53,517 nucleotides of DNA from Candidatus Udaeobacter sp. (GCA_013372845.1 JAALOD010000003.1:27754-81270), one strand, 5' to 3'; positions 28,029 to 36,594 are shown, counted from the first letter of the stretch. Numbers and translations: made by a program. Notes: generated by a model from the sequence alone, not told the origin.

Positions 28029-28481
28029 ATGAGCCAGCCGGTAGCAGAATGCAAGGCTCGTCTGGCCAGTATCCAATCATATCGGCGGCAGTTCTTAATG
28101 GTCACGCGGGCTACTGTGACGTCGTCCAAGACGGTCGATTTCAGCTTTCGCGGTCCGCTCGGCTTTGAGGCACACACAGTCCTGCTCTCGGTCGAGAGCG
28201 ATTCGCCCGATGAGTATGCGTTTGAGTCGGTAGGCGGAAATATCACGCTAATGGGCATTGTTGATTTCGCCGAGATTCGGCCAAACTGCACTGAAGTTAC
28301 TCTGGCGGTTCATTACGAGATTAAGAACAAGCTGTTTGCCTGGCTGGATCGGCGCTTGCATTTCGTGGATAGTTTTGTGACGGCCGAACTGCGCAGTATT
28401 CGTGCGCACTTCGAAGGAATCGCAGCCAGCTACCTCGAGCATTCGCGCGTTCTGCCCATGTTCCAGACGGCTACTGCCTGA
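28029..28481 (+). CDS. SRPBCC-like hypothetical protein
   Basis: A 150-residue soluble protein (an in-frame ATG at 28005 would add 8 residues). The alternating beta pattern SKTVDFSFRGPLGFEAHTVLLSVES...NITLMGIVDFAEIRPNCTEVTLAVHYEIKNKLFAWLDRRLHFVDSFVTAELRSIRAHFEG, with a long final helix, resembles helix-grip (SRPBCC / polyketide cyclase) folds that bind hydrophobic ligands. No catalytic residues are recognisable. I do not recognise a specific family. It is convergent with tyrS. Confidence 0.6.
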   Translation: MSQPVAECKARLASIQSYRRQFLMVTRATVTSSKTVDFSFRGPLGFEAHTVLLSVESDSPDEYAFESVGGNITLMGIVDFAEIRPNCTEVTLAVHYEIKNKLFAWLDRRLHFVDSFVTAELRSIRAHFEGIAASYLEHSRVLPMFQTATA

Positions 28482-28492
28482 CAAAGTGAACC

Positions 28493-28518
28493 GAAGAACC
28501 GCGAAGGCGACGTTCTTC
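28493..28518. terminator. Hairpin between convergent genes
   Basis: GAAGAAC (28493-28499) and GTTCTTC (28512-28518) pair perfectly over 7 bp with a 12-nt loop between the SRPBCC-like gene and tyrS, which face each other. It has no U-run on either side; position only. Confidence 0.3.
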
Positions 28519-28539
28519 CAGCTCTACGTGTCTGAGGGA

Positions 28540-29715
28540 TCAGCGGACTCGCACCGCGTGTTTTCTATCCAGGCGAAGAGTCTGACCCGGCTTAAGGCTC
28601 ACTGTCGCCTTTGGGTCGCGAATTTTCGCTCCGTCGATTTCTACGCTTCCCTGTTTGATCAGTCGCGAGACTTCGCTGTGTGATTTTTCCAGGTTGAATA
28701 CTTCTCGATAAACTTTCGAGACGAGCGCGACGGCCACCAGTCCGTCCCCTAAAGTCGCTGAAAATGCAGGAAGATCGGCATGTTCCAAATCGCGTTTGCT
28801 AAACCGAGTGTTCCACTCATCGAGCGTCTTTTGGGCGGCAGCCAGCGAGTGATAAGTTCGCACGATTTCGAACGCGAGTTGCTTCTTGGCTTCGAGCGGA
28901 TGCATGTCAGCTGGCGGAGTATTTCCAAGGAGCAATCCATAATAGCGCGCCATCAAATCGTCTGAAATGCTCATCAGTTTCCCGAACATCTCCGCGGCAG
29001 GTTCTTTAATTGCGACGAAGTTGCCGAGGCTCTTGCTCATTTTCTTGGAGCCATCCAATCCCTCGAGAATTGGGAGTAGAAAAACGACCTGCTGCGGCAG
29101 ACCTTCCTCTTTTTGAAAATCGCGTCCGATTAAGATGTTGAAAAGCTGGTCCGTTCCTCCGAGCTCGACATCGGCCTTTACCATTACGGAATCCCAGCCC
29201 TGCATGATTGGATATTGAATTTCGTGGGCGCGAATCGATTGCTGGTTATCGATCCGCGTTTTGAAATCTTCGCGCTGCAACATTTGCTGCAACGTCACGC
29301 GACTGTTGAGTCGAATAACATCTTCAAACGACATGGCTCGAAACCAGTCGCCATTGCACACGGTTTCCGTCCGCGCGGGATCGAGAATTTTAAAGGCCTG
29401 CTCACGGTAAGTCGCCGCGTTCGCCTGCACTTCACTGCGCGTTAACTGCGGCCGCGTCACAGACCGACCACTCGGGTCACCGATCATTCCAGTGAAATCG
29501 CCGATGATGAGAATTGCCTGGTGACCCAGGTCTTGGAACTGCCGCAGTTTTCGCAAAACAATGGTGTGCCCAAGGTGAATATCGGAGGTGGTTGGATCGA
29601 CACCTAATTTCACCCGCAACGGCCGGCCGAGGGCGAGTTTTTCACGCAATTCGTTTTCGTTGATGATTTGCGTCGCGCCTTTGCTTAACAACGCGAGAGC
29701 TTCATCCGGCTGCAT
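28540..29715 (-). CDS. tyrS: Tyrosyl-tRNA synthetase
   Basis: The ATG at 29715 gives 391 residues. Class I signatures are HLGHT (HIGH motif) in LGVDPTTSDIHLGHTIVLRKLRQF and KMSKS in GLDGSKKMSKSLGNF; QAILIIGDFTGMIGDPSGRS and GGTDQLFNILIGRDFQ line the tyrosine pocket, a TyrZ-type variant. A C-terminal S4 RNA-binding domain is present (SEVSRLIKQGSVEIDGAKIRDPKATV). The enzyme charges tRNA-Tyr. No T-box leader is visible upstream. Confidence 0.95.
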   Translation of the reverse strand: MQPDEALALLSKGATQIINENELREKLALGRPLRVKLGVDPTTSDIHLGHTIVLRKLRQFQDLGHQAILIIGDFTGMIGDPSGRSVTRPQLTRSEVQANAATYREQAFKILDPARTETVCNGDWFRAMSFEDVIRLNSRVTLQQMLQREDFKTRIDNQQSIRAHEIQYPIMQGWDSVMVKADVELGGTDQLFNILIGRDFQKEEGLPQQVVFLLPILEGLDGSKKMSKSLGNFVAIKEPAAEMFGKLMSISDDLMARYYGLLLGNTPPADMHPLEAKKQLAFEIVRTYHSLAAAQKTLDEWNTRFSKRDLEHADLPAFSATLGDGLVAVALVSKVYREVFNLEKSHSEVSRLIKQGSVEIDGAKIRDPKATVSLKPGQTLRLDRKHAVRVR

Positions 29716-29744
29716 GATCAACAATAGCGCGGCCAGCCTGCGCG

Positions 29745-30299
29745 CTACTTGTTTTTGTTCAACAACTCACGCACCTGGTCGATCGTGAGCGGCCCGTTTT
29801 GCCGGTTGAGCGACTTTTGGCTTTTACCCTGATCCAGAAAAGGCCGGTTCTCAGCGTATGCGCGGCTGGCAACCTTTTTGTCGGATTGAGGTGCGTCGCG
29901 GGCACTGCGGGCCGTTTGCGTTGTATAAGCAGATCGAGAATTTCCCACTGCTTGCTGCGATGAGTTTTCAAACGCGCTGCGATTGCCGTGGTAAGGCCGC
30001 GAACTGAATTGCCGCGTCGAAAATCCAGGTGTCCTCGAAAACGTTTTCGAATTCGGTTTTTTCTCCACGTAAAATGTGCCGACGCTTGCCTTTTTGTTTA
30101 TCGATGTGCCATCAGCGATGAATTTTTTCTTCTGCTCGGTGCTTTGCAGAGTCATGTCGGGCCTCAGCAGACGATCGACCAGCTTCCGCTCTTGATCCTG
30201 AGCGCGAGGCGGAAGCAGCAGCCAGGAGCAGCACCGAGAGTTGTCAGCAATTTTCCCACGAGGCGAGGCTGCCGAAATTACGATGCGTTTGTAAAGCAA
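29745..30299 (-). CDS. Hypothetical secreted protein, N-terminus probably frame-disrupted
   Basis: The frame encodes 184 residues; from about residue 34 on it looks genuine ([20 protein letters not shown]..., [30 protein letters not shown]..., ending [31 protein letters not shown]) and it is Ser, Lys and Asn rich. The first 33 residues do not resemble a leader. In the other two frames of the same strand, between about 30190 and 30255, lie GKLLTTL and then [11 protein letters not shown], which would form a signal peptide directly before AQDQERK. A 2-bp loss in a CGCGCG run near 30195 and a second slip would explain it. I know no function. Confidence 0.6.
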   Translation of the reverse strand: MLYKRIVISAASPRGKIADNSRCCSWLLLPPRAQDQERKLVDRLLRPDMTLQSTEQKKKFIADGTSINKKASVGTFYVEKKPNSKTFSRTPGFSTRQFSSRPYHGNRSAFENSSQQAVGNSRSAYTTQTARSARDAPQSDKKVASRAYAENRPFLDQGKSQKSLNRQNGPLTIDQVRELLNKNK

Positions 30300-30390
30300 A
30301 TTTGGCGATGCGTTGGCAGGGCGCTACGCCGATACTCCCGAGATTCGTCTTTTTATTGTTTTCCTCGACACTCTCGGAAATAATGGGCGC

Positions 30391-30693
30391 ATGTCTGATC
30401 ATGTTTACAAAAAGATTGAGGTGGTTGGTTCCTCACCCAACGGATTTGAAGAGGCGATAAAAAACGCCCTGGCGCGCGCTGAAAAGACCGTCCACAACAT
30501 GCGCTGGTTTGAGGTGACCGAGACCCGCGGAGACGTCGAGAACGGCAAAGTCGGTCACTGGCAGGTGACGCTCAAGATCGGGTTCACGCTGAGGAGTAAT
30601 CTTACTGGCGCTTGTATCAAATCGCAGGTCCTGAGACGGGCACCCGCCTCAGCAGCGCTTCTACAACATCATTTTTCTTCCTGGGCCGCCTGA
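30391..30693 (+). CDS. Dodecin family protein, 3' end altered by a probable 1-bp deletion
   Basis: From ATG 30391, [47 protein letters not shown]...[13 protein letters not shown] is a nearly complete dodecin, a roughly 70-residue protein that forms a hollow dodecamer storing flavins. The tryptophan of NMRWFEV stacks on the flavin. Dodecins normally end GFTLE(E/D); here CTGAGGAGTAA reads LRS and runs on to 30693, while restoring one G after CTG gives Leu-Glu-Glu-stop at 30599. The extra 30 residues are thus probably spurious. It is divergent from the gene at 29745. Confidence 0.82.
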   Translation: MSDHVYKKIEVVGSSPNGFEEAIKNALARAEKTVHNMRWFEVTETRGDVENGKVGHWQVTLKIGFTLRSNLTGACIKSQVLRRAPASAALLQHHFSSWAA

Positions 30694-30948
30694 CAGAGCT
30701 TCGCGGCACCGTAGATCAGAATCGCAGGTCTTAATGCCACGACGAGCAATCGAAAGAGTCCGCCCACGATTCGGCCCAGCGGCAGCCGGTTCAAAATGCC
30801 CGGCCACAAATGCACACAGAAGTGACTGCGCCGGTCTTTCGCGAACGTAATCCTCAGTCTCGCTGAGAGTTGTCTCGACCTGTTCTTTCACCCAATGCAG
30901 TCCGCGTTCCGGAAATTCGGCAGCAACTTCGGCAGATGAGCGATTCAT
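30661..30948 (-). CDS. DUF883-like membrane-anchored small protein, frameshifted at the 3' part
   Basis: The likely start is ATG 30948 ([50 protein letters not shown]); the frame is open to 31014. Ribosome-associated ElaB/DUF883-type proteins have such an amphipathic helix, then a hydrophobic C-terminal helix. In the written frame the tail is polar, but one base over it reads [42 protein letters not shown] with a stop at 30669-30671. The slip is near 30795-30805. Its 3' end overlaps the dodecin run-on frame. Confidence 0.65.
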   Translation of the reverse strand: MNRSSAEVAAEFPERGLHWVKEQVETTLSETEDYVRERPAQSLLCAFVAGHFEPAAAGPNRGRTLSIARRGIKTCDSDLRCREALSGGPGRKMML

Positions 30949-30995
30949 TTCGTTAATGATTCGAATTTTGATCCTGTCCTGCGCGCATCGACCTG

Positions 30996-31907
30996 TCAAC
31001 GCAAGGTTAGCCAAATCGAGCTGGCGCCTGTGTCTGGCGGGAAATCAGGCGGTGGAGGCGATCGATGAAACGTCCCGGCGCGGCGCGCTGCCTTGAGTCC
31101 GTAACGAGCCATGACTTCCAGCGCATGCTCACGCAATGTGGCGCAATTGGTGGACACCAGAACACGGCTGTTTCGCTCTGTTAGTTCGAGGGAAGCGACG
31201 AGCAACTTTTCGAAATCGTTTTCAACGTGAAAGGTTTTTCCTCCGGGCGAACGCGAAAAAGTTGGCGGATCAAGAATAATGACATCAAACTTCTCACCCT
31301 TGCGTGCTAGCCGCGGCAATACCGTCATCACGTCGTCAGCGATGAAGCGATGGCCCATTGTCGCAAGCTTGTTCAACGCAAAACTCTCGCGTCCGCGTGC
31401 CAGAGATTTCTTGGAAAGGTCGATATTGAGGGTCGTTGCGCCCACATAGGCCGCACTCACCGAAAAAGAGCAGGTGTAGGCGAAGCAGTTCAACAGCCGC
31501 TTGGGTGCAATGCGACGGACATAGCTGCGATTTTCTCTCTGATCGGGAAACAAGCCCACAGAGAAGCCCGCACCGAAGTCGATCCCAAATTTCAAACGTC
31601 GCTCGGTAGCGATCGTCTGTAGATTTTCAGTCGGGTCACCACATATCAGCCGCGGCGGTTCGCGTTGTTCGCTTTTTCGAGGGACGAAGCGAGCGAAAAT
31701 GCGTCCAAAGTTGAAAAGGGTGCCACTTGCCCACTCCCTTAATTCCTGAATGAGCCGCTCGCGGACCAGGACTCTCTTAAACGAGATGAGGATGTCGCGC
31801 CCGAACCGTTCTACCCAGCCATCCTCCATCGTGCAGAGTCTGTGCGCGTCCGTTCCCTCGGCTTGGAAGTCCCGAAACAAGCTTGCATCAATCCAGCCAG
31901 GATTCAT
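30996..31907 (-). CDS. Class I SAM-dependent methyltransferase, RlmI-like
   Basis: The 303-residue product has the Rossmann methyltransferase core KRLLNCFAYTCSFSVSAAYVGATTLNIDLSKKSLARGRESF (SAM-binding motif I and acidic loop), DDVMTVLPRLARKGEKFDVIILDPPTFSRSPGGKTF (NPPY-type DPP motif), and a TNCATLREH active-site region reminiscent of 23S rRNA m5C methyltransferases of the RlmI/RlmK type. The N-terminal PUA domain of RlmI is replaced by a region of about 130 residues with FGIDFGAGFSVGLFPDQRENR. Likely an rRNA cytosine methyltransferase; target not determined. Divergent from thrB. Confidence 0.8.
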   Translation of the reverse strand: MNPGWIDASLFRDFQAEGTDAHRLCTMEDGWVERFGRDILISFKRVLVRERLIQELREWASGTLFNFGRIFARFVPRKSEQREPPRLICGDPTENLQTIATERRLKFGIDFGAGFSVGLFPDQRENRSYVRRIAPKRLLNCFAYTCSFSVSAAYVGATTLNIDLSKKSLARGRESFALNKLATMGHRFIADDVMTVLPRLARKGEKFDVIILDPPTFSRSPGGKTFHVENDFEKLLVASLELTERNSRVLVSTNCATLREHALEVMARYGLKAARRAGTFHRSPPPPDFPPDTGASSIWLTLR

Positions 31908-31963
31908 TTCCGTCAGCCGTATCCAAGGGCATACTTCCGATGCGGCATGGCCTAAGGGACCGG

Positions 31964-31992
31964 TTGCCGCTGAAGCTGGGCGTCGCTACACT
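31964..31992 (+). promoter_or_regulatory. Candidate promoter for thrB (near-leaderless)
   Basis: TTGCCG (31964-31969) and TACACT (31987-31992), 17 bp apart, each match the sigma-70 boxes at 4 of 6 positions. Transcription would begin only a few bases before the thrB ATG at 32003. No Shine-Dalgarno precedes that ATG. Confidence 0.3.
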
Positions 31993-32002
31993 CCGTCTCC
32001 GA

Positions 32003-32902
32003 ATGCAGCAAGTTACCGTCCGCGTTCCGGCGAGCACCTCAAATCTCGGTCCTGGTTTCGATTGCCTCGGTGTCGCGCTGCGCATTTATAACAGCGTAAC
32101 AGTTACTAGCGGTCGATCGCCGGAACAACCCCACCCGCAAATTGTCTCACAGGCGGCCGGGCGATTTTTCAAACGGGCCCGTCGCCGCGTGTTTCCGTTT
32201 TCCTCTTCAATCGTCGAAGAAATTCCCCGGTCGCGAGGTCTGGGTGGCAGCGCAACCATTCGCCTTGGCATTTTGCATGGGCTCAACCGGCTCAGCGGCG
32301 ATCCGCTCGACCGATTCGCGTTATTCCGATTATGCGCTGAGTTGGAAGGTCATCCTGATAACGCTGCGCCGGCGACCTTCGGCGGTTTTACGGTGGTGGT
32401 AGGTTCGTCGCTTCGCGCCGACCGGTTGGCGCAGCGCGGCGTCCCTGCGTTTCAGCGCTTTGAAGTTTCGTCGCAGTTGTATTTCGTTTTACTGGTTCCG
32501 GAGCTTGAAATTCGAACTTCGATAGCACGAAAGCTCCTGCCATCCAAAATTTCGCATGCCGAAGCGGTTGAGAATTGTGGAAACGCGTGTGCAATTACTG
32601 CGGCCTTCGCTTCAAAAAACTACAAGAACCTTCGGGGCGCATTCGGCGATTTCATTCATCAGCCGTTTCGCGCAAAACTGATACCCTTTCTTCCCGGCGT
32701 CATCACTGCGGCCGAAAAAGCGGGCGCGCTTGGCGCCTTCCTTAGCGGCAGTGGCTCGACAATCTGCGCCATTACGTTGCAACATCCAGATCGGGTCGCT
32801 GTGGCTATGAAGCGCGCTACGCGGGTGAGACCTGCCCGGACGATCGTCACCCGCGCCGATAATCGCGGCGGGCAAATTTTAAATCTGAAATCTAAGATTT
32901 AA
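32003..32902 (+). CDS. thrB: Homoserine kinase (GHMP family)
   Basis: Although the frame is open from 31883, ATG 32003 begins the classical N-terminus VTVRVPASTSNLGPGFDCLGVAL. The GHMP phosphate loop is IPRSRGLGGSATIRLGI, a GLGGSA variant of GLGSSA. ELEGHPDNAAPATFGGFTVV and GAFLSGSGSTICAI (motif 3) are present. The 299-residue enzyme phosphorylates homoserine on the way to threonine. lpxK starts 10 bp downstream, so the two are co-transcribed. Confidence 0.93.
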   Translation: MQQVTVRVPASTSNLGPGFDCLGVALRIYNSVTVTSGRSPEQPHPQIVSQAAGRFFKRARRRVFPFSSSIVEEIPRSRGLGGSATIRLGILHGLNRLSGDPLDRFALFRLCAELEGHPDNAAPATFGGFTVVVGSSLRADRLAQRGVPAFQRFEVSSQLYFVLLVPELEIRTSIARKLLPSKISHAEAVENCGNACAITAAFASKNYKNLRGAFGDFIHQPFRAKLIPFLPGVITAAEKAGALGAFLSGSGSTICAITLQHPDRVAVAMKRATRVRPARTIVTRADNRGGQILNLKSKI

Positions 32903-32911
32903 GATCACCCA

Positions 32912-34102
32912 ATGGGCCGGCGGCTTGAAAACCTAGAGCAGTTTGGAATCGACGTTGTGCTCGAACGCCGTCATGGCGTTCGCGCCTCGATTTTACGCGG
33001 AATCCTCTACGCGCTCTCCTTCGCTTACGACCGGATCGTGCAGCTACGGCTCTATTTTTACCGGAAAAGAATTTTTCGCGAGCGGGCGCTTGGCGTTCTG
33101 GTGATCAGCGTGGGCAACCTGACGGTCGGAGGCACGGGCAAGACGCCGATCGTCGAAAAAATTGCTCGCGCGCTGCAAACAGGCGGGCGCCGAGTGGCAA
33201 TTCTGAGTCGCGGTTACAAAAGCATGCCGCGCAAACGAAGCTTGCTAAGTCGGCTGTACAATAGAAATCCCGATCCTCCACGCATTGTTTCGGACGGTGC
33301 ATCGCTTTTGCTGGATTCACGTACGGCCGGTGATGAGCCTTACATGCTCGCGCATAACTTGAAGAACGTGATTGTCCTCGTGGACAAAGACCGCGTCAAA
33401 AGTGGTCTGGTCGCGATCGACAAATGGAAGGTTGATACGCTGCTGCTGGATGACGGTTTGCAGTATCTCCATCTCAAACATCGCCTGGACATCGTTCTTG
33501 TGGATCGGCAAGCCCCATTTGGTAATGAATTCCTTCTTCCTCGAGGCACGCTGCGCGAGGCGCCGCGAAATCTGAGGCGTGCCAGCTACATCTTTATCAC
33601 CAAAAACACCGGCGAACCGAATGATGCCCTGGTGAAGCGCATTCGCCGCTACAATCGCACCGCCGAGATTATCGAATGCGCGCATAAGCCGCTGTACCTG
33701 CAGAATGTCTTCACCGGCGAAAAAGTGCCACTGGAACGCTTGCGTGATGCTTACATCGGCTCAATCAGTGCCATCGCTGCGCCGGAAAGTTTTGAAGCCG
33801 CATTGGCAAAGCTCGGCGCGCATGTCGATCTGGCCACCCGTTACATTGATCATCATTACTATTCCGAAGCGGAGCTAATCAGTTTCATCAAACGTTGTAT
33901 TCGGCGCGACTTGGAGATGATTGTGACAACAGAAAAGGATTCGGTGCGCATGCCGCGTTTGCCCGAGGGCGAAATGAAGGTGCCCATTTTTTTCTTGCGG
34001 GTGGAGATTGAGATCCTCAGCGGCCACGAAAGCTGGGAGCATTGCGTGGCGCGCATTTGCAAACCGCAGCCTGTGATCCCGCCTGAGCGGTTCTTTGCCT
34101 GA
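32912..34102 (+). CDS. lpxK: Tetraacyldisaccharide 4'-kinase
   Basis: An N-terminal hydrophobic helix ([27 protein letters not shown]) is followed by the Walker [25 protein letters not shown] near residue 70, AILSRGYK, then [25 protein letters not shown] and [22 protein letters not shown] (LDDGxQ signature), and PRGTLREAP. LpxK adds the 4'-phosphate to lipid A precursor at the inner membrane. Length 396. It shows this is an LPS-bearing Gram-negative. Confidence 0.95.
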   Translation: MGRRLENLEQFGIDVVLERRHGVRASILRGILYALSFAYDRIVQLRLYFYRKRIFRERALGVLVISVGNLTVGGTGKTPIVEKIARALQTGGRRVAILSRGYKSMPRKRSLLSRLYNRNPDPPRIVSDGASLLLDSRTAGDEPYMLAHNLKNVIVLVDKDRVKSGLVAIDKWKVDTLLLDDGLQYLHLKHRLDIVLVDRQAPFGNEFLLPRGTLREAPRNLRRASYIFITKNTGEPNDALVKRIRRYNRTAEIIECAHKPLYLQNVFTGEKVPLERLRDAYIGSISAIAAPESFEAALAKLGAHVDLATRYIDHHYYSEAELISFIKRCIRRDLEMIVTTEKDSVRMPRLPEGEMKVPIFFLRVEIEILSGHESWEHCVARICKPQPVIPPERFFA

Positions 34103-34110
34103 AAGCCAAT

Positions 34111-34149
34111 TCAGCGTTGGACGTTGGGCGTTGAGCGTTGGACGTTGCC
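34111..34149 (+). repeat. Short tandem GCGTTGGAC/GTTGGGCGTTGA direct repeat
   Basis: Four to five imperfect copies of a 7- to 10-bp unit (CGTTGGA/CGTTGGG/CGTTGAG) fill the space between the lpxK stop and the LigD polymerase gene. Slippage could change the spacing. Confidence 0.7.
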
Positions 34150-34157
34150 CTTTCAAC

Positions 34158-35075
34158 ATGCCCCAAAAAGCCGAGCTAGTTGTCGAAGATCGTAAGATTC
34201 AGGTATCGAATCTCGACAAGGTGCTATATCCGAAAGCGGGCTTCGCAAAAGGGCAGGTGATCGACTACTACATCCGCATCGCGCCAGTCCTTTTGCCACA
34301 TCTAAGGGATCGTCCGCTCACGATGAAGCGGTACCCTGACGGCGTTGATGGGCAATTTTTCTACGAAAAGAATTGCCCATCGCATCGGCCTAAGTGGGTT
34401 CAGACGGCGAAAGTCTGGAGCGAGGGAAACCAGCGGATCATGCATTATTGCCTCGCCAATGATTTGCCGACGCTTGTATGGGCCGCCAACCTCGCCGACC
34501 TCGAGCTGCACACGTCGCTGTCCCGCAAAGACGATATAGCGCGTCCGACGATGATGGTTTTTGACCTCGACCCTGGCGCTCCGGCCGACATCGTCCAATG
34601 CTGCCAGGTGGGGCTATGGCTCCGCGATTTGTTAGGCAAAATGAAACTGAAATCGTTTGCCAAAACGAGCGGATCGAAGGGATTGCAGGTCTACGTGCCG
34701 CTGAATACGTCGGTGACCTACGATCAAACCAAGGATTTGTCGCGCTCCCTCGCCCAGTATCTGGAGCGTGAACATCGCGATCGAGTCACCTCCAACATGT
34801 CCAAGGCAGTACGGAAAGGCAAAGTGTTCGTGGATTGGAGCCAGAACGACGAACACAAAACGACGATCTGCGTCTATTCCCTTCGTGCCAGGGAAGAACC
34901 GACAGTTTCAACTCCCGTCAGATGGACTGAAGTTGAAAACTGTCTGAAAAAGAAAAAGGCAGAGCTTTTGAGATTCCGCTCCGATCAAGTTTGCGCCCGC
35001 GTCGAAAAACTCGGCGACCTCTTCGAGCCGGTCGAGAAACTGAAACAAAAACTGCCGAAGAAGTGGAATGTATGA
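34158..35075 (+). CDS. Stand-alone LigD polymerase domain (NHEJ primase-polymerase)
   Basis: The ATG at 34158 starts a 305-residue LigD-Pol domain: VSNLDKVLYPKAGFAKGQVIDYYIRIAPVLLPHLRDRPLTMKRYPDGVDGQFFYEKNCPSHRPKWV, then the metal-binding DLD of MMVFDLDPG (Asp136, Asp138), FAKTSGSKGLQVYVPLN (triphosphate site), and KVFVDWSQNDEHKTTICVYSLRAREEPTVSTPVRW. These archaeo-eukaryotic primase-like domains fill gaps and add ribonucleotides at breaks. In most LigD proteins it is fused to the ligase found here at 20889..22616. It follows lpxK after 55 bp. Confidence 0.93.
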   Translation: MPQKAELVVEDRKIQVSNLDKVLYPKAGFAKGQVIDYYIRIAPVLLPHLRDRPLTMKRYPDGVDGQFFYEKNCPSHRPKWVQTAKVWSEGNQRIMHYCLANDLPTLVWAANLADLELHTSLSRKDDIARPTMMVFDLDPGAPADIVQCCQVGLWLRDLLGKMKLKSFAKTSGSKGLQVYVPLNTSVTYDQTKDLSRSLAQYLEREHRDRVTSNMSKAVRKGKVFVDWSQNDEHKTTICVYSLRAREEPTVSTPVRWTEVENCLKKKKAELLRFRSDQVCARVEKLGDLFEPVEKLKQKLPKKWNV

Positions 35076-35112
35076 TGTAATCGGTACGGAAAGAGTAGAA
35101 GGCATCTCACAA

Positions 35113-35201
35113 TGTCATTCTGAGCGAATCGAAGAATCTCGGATTAAATCCCGCTCGATCCACCGCTGAAATAAAGATGTTTCGCTTCGCTCAACATGAC
35201 A
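35113..35201 (+). repeat. Palindromic repeat, TGTCATTCTGAGCGAA family
   Basis: TGTCATTCTGAGCGAATCGAAGAATCT-type left end (35113-35139) and an inverted right end AGATGTTTCGCTTCGCTCAACATGACA-type (35175-35201) bound an 89-bp element in the gap before the CBU_0592-like gene. Similar half-elements occur at 36011-36088 and 51468-51495. This class is familiar from many soil bacterial genomes. Confidence 0.7.
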
Positions 35202-35231
35202 GCGCCATTTATGAGATGACTTTTAGCGAGT

Positions 35232-35486
35232 ATGAACAATCACATATGGTTCGATGCGATTGGATGGACGGGAGCCGCCCTGCTCTTGGTGGCTTACGCA
35301 ATGGTTTCCTCTAAGAAATTGGAGGTGGACTCAACTGCTTACCAACTCCTCAACATCATCGGCAGCGTTTTCTTGGTCGCGAACACGATCTTTTATCGGG
35401 CTTATCCTTCGTCTTTTGTGAACGTGATTTGGGCTGGGATAGCTATTTTTTCAATCGCGACTAGAAGGCGACTCTCGTCAGGATAA
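35232..35486 (+). CDS. CBU_0592-like small membrane protein
   Basis: This 84-residue protein has three hydrophobic segments (AIGWTGAALLLVAYAMVS, YQLLNIIGSVFLVANTIFY and the final VNVIWAGIAIFSIAT), the arrangement of the family named after Coxiella CBU_0592. Function is unknown. It precedes the first cupin gene by 17 bp. Confidence 0.75.
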   Translation: MNNHIWFDAIGWTGAALLLVAYAMVSSKKLEVDSTAYQLLNIIGSVFLVANTIFYRAYPSSFVNVIWAGIAIFSIATRRRLSSG

Positions 35487-35503
35487 ATTGGAAATTCTTC
35501 CCC

Positions 35504-36004
35504 ATGCGCAAAGCCAATCTGAAAGACATTCCGGAGCAGGAACGAAAATCGCCGAAGGGAAAGTTTGGGCGATTCATGAAACATATTTCCATTGCGCTTG
35601 GGCGCGAGCCGGAGTCGCTCGATCTGTCCAAACGCCATCCGTTTGATCTGACCTTAGTGCGAATTCCCAAAGGCAAATTCCTTTGTCCCTATCACGCGCA
35701 TGCGGCTGAATCGGAGCTCTACCTGGTCCTGTCTGGCCGTGGCAACGTGCGCGACAAGGACGGGACCACCCAGGTTGGACCCGGCGATGCATTCTTATTT
35801 CAGCCAGGGGAGGCACATCAGCTTTGGAACGCGGGCGATGAGGACTTTGTTTATTACGTGATCGCCGATAATCCGCGCAGCGGCGGCACGACGGGTGATT
35901 CCTGTTATTATCCCGAAAGCGGAAAGTGGGCAGTGACAACAGATGGCCGGGAAGAAGTCGTCGTGAAAGGGACGGAGACTGATTATTTCGATGGCGAAGA
36001 GTAG
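35504..36004 (+). CDS. Cupin-domain protein (tandem copy 1)
   Basis: The 166-residue product has both cupin motifs: CPYHAHAAESELYLVLSGRG (His-x-His...Glu, metal ligands) and PGDAFLFQPGEAHQLWN (third His). A leader LDLSKRHPFDLTLVRIPKGK and a C-terminal tail CYYPESGKWAV ... TDYFDGEE match the next gene, so they are paralogues; the N-terminal MRKANLKDIPEQE is shared too. Cupins of this size include sugar isomerases and dioxygenases; function is not assigned. A palindromic repeat separates the two copies. Confidence 0.85.
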   Translation: MRKANLKDIPEQERKSPKGKFGRFMKHISIALGREPESLDLSKRHPFDLTLVRIPKGKFLCPYHAHAAESELYLVLSGRGNVRDKDGTTQVGPGDAFLFQPGEAHQLWNAGDEDFVYYVIADNPRSGGTTGDSCYYPESGKWAVTTDGREEVVVKGTETDYFDGEE

Positions 36005-36010
36005 TGATCG

Positions 36011-36088
36011 TCATGTCCAGGGCAAGTCGAGACATCTCGCCCATTGCGAAGAGGCGACCAGAGATTCCTCCACTCGGTCGGGATGACA
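36011..36088 (+). repeat. Degenerate TGTCAT-type palindromic repeat between cupins
   Basis: TCATGTCCAGGGCAAGTCGAGACATCTC and the inverted GAGATTCCTCCACTCGGTCGGGATGACA-like end (36061-36088) are imperfect inverted arms. The right arm is about 80 percent identical to 51468-51495. Confidence 0.55.
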
Positions 36089-36098
36089 AAAGACTGAA

Positions 36099-36587
36099 AT
36101 GCGCAAAGTAAATCTAAACGAAATCAAGGAAGAAGCATGGCAGTCGGCCGGCGGAAAATACGCTGCGTCGTTCAAAGGAATTTCGGAAGCACTCGGACGC
36201 GAACCGACCTCACTTGATCTGTCCAAGCGTCATCCATTTGACTTGGAATGGAATCGAGTGCCTCCCGGGAAAGCAAATTTTCCCTATCACGCGCATTCGG
36301 CACAATGGGAGCTTTATTTGGTAATCTCTGGAAAAGGGAGCGTGCGTCACAAGGATGGTACAACTGAGATTGGGCCTGGAGACGCGTTCATTTTCGGGCC
36401 TGATGAACCGCATCAACTTAGCAACCTCGGTCAGGAAGACTTCATTTATTACGTGATTGCTGATAATCCCATCGGCGAATCGTTCTACTATCCGGATAGT
36501 GGAAAGTGGAAGGTGAACCGGTCGTCGGCGGGAGATCGGGTGTTCATTAAGAGCGAAGAAACTGATTATTTCGAGGGCGAAGAATGA
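36099..36587 (+). CDS. Cupin-domain protein (tandem copy 2)
   Basis: This 162-residue paralogue of the previous gene keeps FPYHAHSAQWELYLVISGKG (His-x-His...Glu) and PGDAFIFGPDEPHQLSN, and ends YYPDSGKWKV...SEETDYFEGEE. It is diverged at roughly half the positions, so the duplication is not recent. Both may bind a divalent metal in a beta-barrel; a shared substrate of slightly different form is a guess. A strong terminator follows. Confidence 0.85.
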   Translation: MRKVNLNEIKEEAWQSAGGKYAASFKGISEALGREPTSLDLSKRHPFDLEWNRVPPGKANFPYHAHSAQWELYLVISGKGSVRHKDGTTEIGPGDAFIFGPDEPHQLSNLGQEDFIYYVIADNPIGESFYYPDSGKWKVNRSSAGDRVFIKSEETDYFEGEE

Positions 36588-36594
36588 TGTCGTG

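Noticed and set aside
27959-28168. 69-codon plus-strand frame overlapping the SRPBCC-like gene
   Set aside because: No domain, no ribosome site, and the overlapping frame shows convincing protein-like patterning.
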